Source: Saccoglossus kowalevskii (lineage: Eukaryota > Hemichordata > Enteropneusta > Harrimaniidae). Taken from it: 24,464 nt of DNA. The translations under genes were made by a program, and so were the position numbers. Positions 18,421 to 24,464 of this stretch are shown piece after piece. The notes below the pieces were generated by a model. That model ran no database searches and was not told the origin of the DNA. It worked only from the letters and a program-made list of their open reading frames with translations. The DNA lies in assembly GCF_000003605.2 (NCBI RefSeq), contig NW_003152255.1, positions 341,682 through 366,145 on the forward strand. The letters run 5' to 3'. Every line of letters starts with the position of its first letter. The stretch's first letter is position 1.

Positions 18421-20889
18421 TGTATTGACATATTTCTTTACAAGTATAAACTAATCTTAGTTTCCACTCATCTGTTTACATGGACATAGGACACAATTAA
18501 ATGTGGCGTATTTTCATGTACTTTTTTATTCGCTACGTCAATCGATGTAGTTCAGATGATTAATATTAAAGCGACACTATCCAATATTAATTAAAGGTTT
18601 TCCAGGACTTGCCTCGACATTAATTAATTAGCCTTATTAGTCTATACTCATCCTCGCCAGCCAAGGTTCGTTTAATCGGTCGTCAAATTGATTAGTTATC
18701 CTTTCTTCGATTTCAGTATTGTCCTTCCATTAATACACACAGTAAAACGAGCTCAGATTGTGGAAGTTTGTCTCCTACCATCATTCATTGGATTTCGGAT
18801 GCAAACGTCATTGCAGGAATGAATACGTTGATGTCACTCCTTGCATATGTGCAGCATTGTAATTGACTGACTTAGCTGTAAGTGTGACTTATTTTGTGTT
18901 GAAAGTCGCCGTGGGCGGAAAAGGTGTTATAAATTAATTTAGCGTATAATGTAAATCGTCTGCAGAACAACACATACATTTGGGTATAGCGGGCGGAATC
19001 AACATAATATGCATATATTAAACGTGATAAAATATCATATAGTAAACATTATGAGCAATGTTATGTTCATCGGACGTGGATTGGCGTGTACATATCATTA
19101 TCACTGTCAATAAAGATTAATGTGTACCAACTTAAAAGACATACACTAGTTATATAATGCAACATAATAAATATTATGTTGTACTCACAGAACACTATCG
19201 CATACCATAAATCTGTTATGGCTTTATATGTGAATGTATTCAGCTCACTGTGTCATATATCACACTGCTTTAAATTAACAAAGTGTGTCGGCTAAAGGGT
19301 GTCTTTTGTTTTTGTCTTGGACTTTTAAATTCCACTTGATGACCATGAATGTGGATTTGGGTACTCTATGTTATTTCTACTCCACTAAAATGCGGTGAAT
19401 CGTTGAATCCTTTAGCACATGGTAGATTGACGATGCTGTGCTGAGATGCTTTTCAAAAACGCTCACAGTTTCAATCGTCCAACGCCAAACAACAAATCCA
19501 ATACGTGGCTCGTAACAAATGTTTTACGATTGTATTTGTTGTTTCTGTATTTAATTGGTAAATCAATATATATATTTATTAATTTTACTGTATGTACACT
19601 TGTCTGCGATGGGTGCAGCCATCTTAATACCTAACAATACTTGTAAATGTGTCAATGCACGACAAACGACTGATGAAATGTAACATGAAAAAATGAAACT
19701 AGACATTAAACCAAAATTCGACCTATACCCAAATATCTCGAGTCATTAATAAACAACAAACATCAACACAACACAACATGACCATTTTCACAATATAAAG
19801 AAAGATTACATTAATGAAGAACTAATTTTAATGGTAGTGATGCAAATGATATTAACTGCATGTCATAAGTATGTCACAGAATAACAAAAGAACTTAAACA
19901 AATACATCCAAAGTAATACAAACATTTTCATTGGTAAAATAATCACTAATTTTAGTGATCATTCAAACCACGATCTTAGCACAATCGACACTACACATAG
20001 GTGAAACAAATATCTGTGCGCGGATAAAATGAGGTTGAAAGAATTTTAGATGACGTCACAAGTATATGTAAAATAACTTTCCTACATAAAATAAAATCTA
20101 ATATTTATAAAAAAAAAGAGTCAGTAACTGAACCGAGTAGTTTTACACTCAAGCAAGAGAAGAGACATGAGACAGTCCCAGGCACTTCTTTAAATGCAGT
20201 TGAAAAAAAAATGTAGCAAAAATATGAAAAAGGGTAACTGCAGACCTAACATCATCAATATTTTGAATGGGTTGGCCAAGTCTGCCACATACTAGTATAT
20301 TTTTGAGATAGTACCGAATTCAATAAAAAGATAAAATAAATAAATAGAACAGCAGCAAGGTATAAAAATGACATGTGAGCTGCAGACAAAGTCGCTTTAT
20401 AAAAGTGAGTACTCAATAGCAAAAATCCGTCGTCAAAAATCTATCATAATCCATTCTCTATTCTTACTCACAAGCCCCACTATGACTACTCGAGACCCGT
20501 TCATCAAAACGAGTGGTTTGGGGTATACCCTGACCCATGAACTTACAACTTGCAAACAGAGTTTGTTTCAATCTATCGATACTCAAGCAGCATACAACGG
20601 TGTAAATATTCAAAACTGCATTTTTTTCTGTCTTTGGCGTACTTCAGAATGATAGATCTTGGCCGGTCGTATTTCTGCAAAGGGCCTGTTTATTCCAACC
20701 GAATGTACAATACTAATTGCACCCAAATTCCCGCTCGCTTTCTAACTGAAACAAAAAAGCATGCGTTTAGAGACATACCTATGCAGAAGTTGGTTTGCCA
20801 GTACTTAACCCATTTTTACACCTTAGTTACTCAATTGACATTGTCTTTTTATCCTGTGAATTTGGCACTTGAGGTGACTGATAAGCAGA
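18421..20889. other. AT-rich stretch without recognisable gene
   Basis: A long region with A-rich plus-strand tracts near 19640-20360 and small open frames, none with family-like motifs. It could include untranslated exons of a gene outside the window. No repeat pairs were found by eye. Confidence 0.45.
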
Positions 20890-20926
20890 GTCGAAAACGT
20901 GCACAGAATGACCATACGTTTTCGAC
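20890..20926. repeat. 11-bp perfect inverted repeat
   Basis: GTCGAAAACGT (20890-20900) and ACGTTTTCGAC (20916-20926) are exact inverse complements around a 15-nt loop. It lies within an overlapping pair of open frames of doubtful coding status. Function unknown. Confidence 0.6.
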
Positions 20927-22278
20927 ACAGATTAAAAAACAGTTATAAGTAGATATTTTCATAAGTAAAAGTCTATTAATTTTACTTTTAAACTATTTCA
21001 TTCTATTACATTTTTACATCATTTTGTAACAATTTTCTCTGAAATTTGTACATATAAAATCAGATTTATTGTTCAAGAGAAAAATAAATCAATAAAATAC
21101 GATAACAATGAAAAAAACTGTCAAGTTGACATTTATCTAAAAAAAATAATGTATTATTTTCCCCTAACGAAACATAATTTCCCTCATTCTAACTGGCAAA
21201 TTTTAGTGCTCGAGTAACACTTGATTTTTGAGTACTAAGACCCAATTTTATTTTGAGAGTAACAAACCCTTCCAACTCAGGGAGTGTCTATTGTCTAACT
21301 CAATTTCAGGAGGCTCATTTAAATTCATATTTCGAAGTTAGTTCTTTCTTATCCGCCCACAATCTCATCATGTGATGGTGTATATATGTATATTTTGGCC
21401 AGTGGTTTGTACCTCACTAATTTTCAAAGTGAGATTGCGACTTTAACATCCCAAATTTGTCTTACAGCATTCATTGTTAATGTTTGCGTGTCAGGAGAAC
21501 CCACCTGAGAGGCAAGATTTGCAGAGTTATATATCATATAAAGTATAATACCCAATAGAGTCAATTTACTTGATGATCTTAATTTAATTTAAACATGCAT
21601 GCTTATCATGAACACCATACCTGTATTTACCTTGTCTCTCGTCTGTATCTAAATCACCGTATTTCACCTGCAGTGGTATATGTTGTACGATGTCACAACA
21701 AAACTGCAAGTTTTCCTTTCTGTCTCAGAAATACCCCCACTTTACACGTGGCTATACGTTTAGAGATGTATTGTGCACATAATATACCGTATGTTATACG
21801 TTCACCTCTATGTTAAGTCCCTGTCGTTTATATTTGGCTGCATTGTACAACATCCAAACTATTTAACACAATCATTCTCACTTCTACTTTTCTGCACCCA
21901 GCATATCGCAATACACCTGTGGGACACGTTTTTTGGTGTGTCAACAAACAGGTCCACAAAAGCTTCACTTCTTACTTCTAAAAATATCACATTGTATATT
22001 TTGTCTTCTATTAACAACATTTCCAGTTTCTCTTGTCCTTCTCGTTTCTCTATTGTTACATGTAATTCCCTGTCTCGCGTGGATTCATGCATGGGCTGTT
22101 AAAAAAACACACCATCCCAAATCAGTTTGCAGTCTACACAAACATTCGACCTTCCCACTTCTACTACCTTCAGCTGACATGTATCAATTCATGTTCACTA
22201 TTGATATTGAGTTGAAACACGTATATGCATTCGCTATTCAATCACCATGAAAGCCGACCACTGAGGAGCTACTAGTAT
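20927..22278. other. AT-rich stretch, no convincing gene
   Basis: Several overlapping open frames of 70-110 codons on both strands at 21595-22250 lack conserved motifs and mutually overlap, which suggests chance. No RNA gene was seen. Confidence 0.45.
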
Positions 22279-22297
22279 GGGGGAGGGGGAGAAGGGG
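22279..22297 (+). other. G-rich purine tract
   Basis: Three closely spaced runs of four or five G within 19 bp, separated by A or AGAA. It could form a G-quadruplex or purine-tract structure in single-stranded form; a weak signal without context. Confidence 0.4.
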
Positions 22298-23883
22298 TAG
22301 CTGGTACAGGTTACAGGAAATAAAAAAAATGCATTTTACGTTTTTACAGTTTACACTTTACAGATATAGAACATTTCTAATAACATTTAATTTGTGTTTA
22401 AGAATCAAAATTGGAAATTGCGTTGCATTATGTTGAAAATGCTTTATACACTTACAACAAAATAAGATCTTTGTACAAATTACGGACGAATAAAATAGCT
22501 GATTACATTTTACACCTTGTCCATGTCTACGAATTTAAGTTTTTAATTTATTTAAATTACATTATTACAAAAATAAAAACAATTGATTACAGCTTACGGA
22601 AATACCCCTTGCCGACCCTCCAGTATCTAATAATAAAACAAATGTATTTCTTCAGTTAGCGCCATCTACGATAGTTACTGGTGAGCACTATGTGTCAGCA
22701 GGTCATTCTACAATGTGGATCATACCGTGACCCAGTTATATATACACTTATTGCGACACAACATGGCTGGTGCAATAGATCACATGATGACTCTACTCTA
22801 AGAGAAATCTTAACTATTGTTGCACCACCCACAGAACACCCGTCCCAGAAATCTGTCTGTTCAGGATTTGACATGAAATATATCACCAAGAATGAGTTGA
22901 ACTGTGTGTTGTAATGAGACAGACCTCGCCGAAGAAAAACAGACGAACCATCGGACAACCAAAAGCCGATTAACCTGTGAGGCGTTTATTGCAGTATACT
23001 CTGTCGGTAATGTTGACATAGTTTTTCGACTTCGTCACACGATTCTCATGCGCACGACCTGTACGAATGTTGCCCTGTATGTGGACCAAGTATACCCCGG
23101 CAGGGCTCGAGAATTTTAAATCTGACAATTTATTTGTATAAATATATGTTGATAAGATGATCAATCCGTCTCCGAAAAGACTGCCATCCTACCACCACGG
23201 TATCGCAAATGTCACTGTTGTTTTAGCGCGTATTTGTAATTACACAGCGAAAAATGTTCCACTTCCGGCTTATTAACGACAGCTCTCTTTCGATGATATT
23301 TTGATGATTTGATTTGACAGTTTCACAAATTGTGGTTTCTAAGGTAACCCTGTGTACATTACTGTATGTCGGAGGATATCGTCATACGATCAGGCGACCA
23401 CACTATATATCTACATGGGTTGGCCTGACCGGTTCCTAACCCCCGACACAAATCGATAGTTCTTTGTGCAGGGCAACGCGAAAGGCAGGAAGCAATTCAA
23501 ACGATGAGGGCGCACTTTTGATGTCTTGAATGTTTTGCCATAATATCAACTATGGATATTTTCCCTTCTGTTGCATTTAGCTACGTGACCATGAATAAAA
23601 CACTCATACCCTTACTGGTATACCCCAATATCTAGTAGCAAATGCGTAATTATTAAGCAATAGACCAGTTTGGGATATTACACAATGGATTGTAGTAATC
23701 AGTGATGACGCCTCATATACGTTATATGTAATGTGCGTATTTCAAGAAAAATATTTTGATTATTCACATTACATCATTTACTCATTTAGGGAATAAATTG
23801 CACTTAAGAACACTACAGTGCATTAAACAACCAGTACTTTTGAAGACGGTGAGACGACAATTACCAAACATACCGGTACAAAA
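22298..23883. other. AT-rich stretch, no convincing gene
   Basis: Open frames at 22411-22659, 22681-22914 and on the minus strand at 22695-22958 have no recognisable family pattern. An imperfect inverted repeat (GGTGCAA near 22768 against TTGCACC near 22822) is present. Nothing else was recognised. Confidence 0.45.
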
Positions 23884-24037
23884 CCATTACAATAGGAAAC
23901 AACAAGAACGTTTATTACGTAGAGACAACTAATCTTCTACTAAAAATAAGACTATACACACATTATATACTTTAAAAGGACCTTTGGTAAGTGGCGGGCA
24001 AACTTAATTTCGATCGCAATTGGTCCATTCAAATCAC
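23884..24037 (+). repeat. Interspersed direct repeat, copy 2 (paired with 13460-13612)
   Basis: CCATTACAATAGGAAACAAC, TACGTAGAGACAAC, TATACACAC, GGTAAGTGGCGG and AATTGGTCCATTCAAATCAC align in order with the copy 10.4 kb upstream, same orientation. The internal hairpin of copy 1 is largely lost here. The open frame starting at 23991 begins inside this repeat, so it is unlikely to be a gene. Confidence 0.75.
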
Positions 24038-24464
24038 CGATGATTGCCAGCAAAACAAGTTTGTTTCAAGTAACGAAGGGAGTTCTCATATTTGTTATTC
24101 CATACGCAATATATGGCTCCAAATAATTTATAAAGACGTAAGTCATAGTTTTGTTGCTCATTATTTACCAAGCCTATTGTTACAGACGGTCTTTTGTCTA
24201 CTAGGGGGACTTGTTTGCTTCGACAACTTGGAAAATGAAATTTCGTCATCTATAAATTAAGGAACCGCGTCAGCGACATATATGCTGCAGAGTGTTAGTG
24301 ACTTCGACAAATCATCACCCGTTAAATCGCGACTACTACAACTCGCTTTGCGACAACTACTAATTAATTACGACGACTGTGAATAAGTTTTGTGTATGGA
24401 AAGCCGTACGGGACCCTGCTGCGTCATATAAATTGCATGGTAAAACATATAGCTCCAAAATTAT
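24038..24464. other. Window edge, no recognisable gene
   Basis: No conserved coding segment or RNA gene was seen on either strand up to the end of the window. Confidence 0.45.

Noticed and set aside
19668-19700. CTGATGA followed by GAAA, resembling a hammerhead ribozyme core
   Set aside because: No stem II pairing between the two boxes and no complementary flanking stems.
20368-20948. Two overlapping open frames of 94 and 132 codons as genes
   Set aside because: They lie in different frames over the same DNA, show no domain-like motif, and contain biased, low-information sequence. They also overlap the inverted repeat at 20890-20926.
21595-22250. Overlapping open frames on both strands
   Set aside because: Mutually overlapping frames, some starting only at GTG, with no conserved motif; expected by chance in AT-rich DNA.
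23991-24260. 89-codon open frame near the window end
   Set aside because: Begins inside a diverged repeat present at 13460-13612; no domain pattern.

Overview
This window looks like AT-rich, non-coding-dominated DNA from an invertebrate animal genome. The content is decayed transposable elements, several classes of short repeat, and one spliced host gene. A marine invertebrate, perhaps a mollusc or lancelet, fits best because SGNH-esterase LINEs, DIRS-type retrotransposons and small SnoaL/DUF4440 proteins occur together there. That placement is inference only. There is no bacterial operon structure, CRISPR array, tRNA or rRNA that I can see.

Layout. 1-3384 is AT-rich sequence with no gene I can support. 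3387-3594 is a 208-bp MITE with TA target duplications, followed by a nested hairpin at 3891-3934. 4670-6772 holds a compound (TG)n microsatellite and a cluster of diverged direct repeats (families a, b, c and d), some in several copies. 7235-11680 is a nearly full-length but broken non-LTR retrotransposon (LINE) on the + strand. Its ORF1 remnant contains, in order, an RNase H1-type hybrid-binding domain, an S/N/D-rich segment, coiled coil, an SGNH-esterase domain and a Tyr/Arg/His/Ser-rich tail. Its ORF2 remnant contains an APE-type endonuclease, a reverse transcriptase with YADD, and a C-terminal Cys/His motif. The element ends in (TTA)n.

Directly downstream, 12231-13234 contains two exons of a SnoaL-like/DUF4440 (NTF2-fold) protein joined by a clean phase-1 intron, with a poly(A) signal at 13346. 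Its 5' end is unresolved, because every simple model meets a stop or a one-base frameshift near 12228-12236. After it come one copy of a repeat that recurs at 23884, a pentanucleotide repeat, and about 1.4 kb with nothing recognisable. 15430-16990 is a DIRS-type (tyrosine-recombinase) retrotransposon carcass with most of its reverse transcriptase deleted. It is followed by a short module rich in CCAAT, E-box, CRE-like and AGGTCA motifs (17190-17360).

17655-17854 is a striking chain of adjacent hairpins, including an 18-bp perfect palindrome, ending in an (AAAT)n tail. 18263-18412 is a 150-bp hAT-type MITE with a perfect 8-bp target duplication. The remaining 6 kb is AT-rich, with isolated hairpins, one G-rich tract and the second copy of the 13.5-kb repeat.

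The most unusual items are the LINE ORF1 architecture (hybrid-binding domain plus esterase plus aromatic low-complexity tail), the hairpin chain with a retroposon-like tail, and the split SnoaL-like gene, which simple open-reading-frame scanning would miss.
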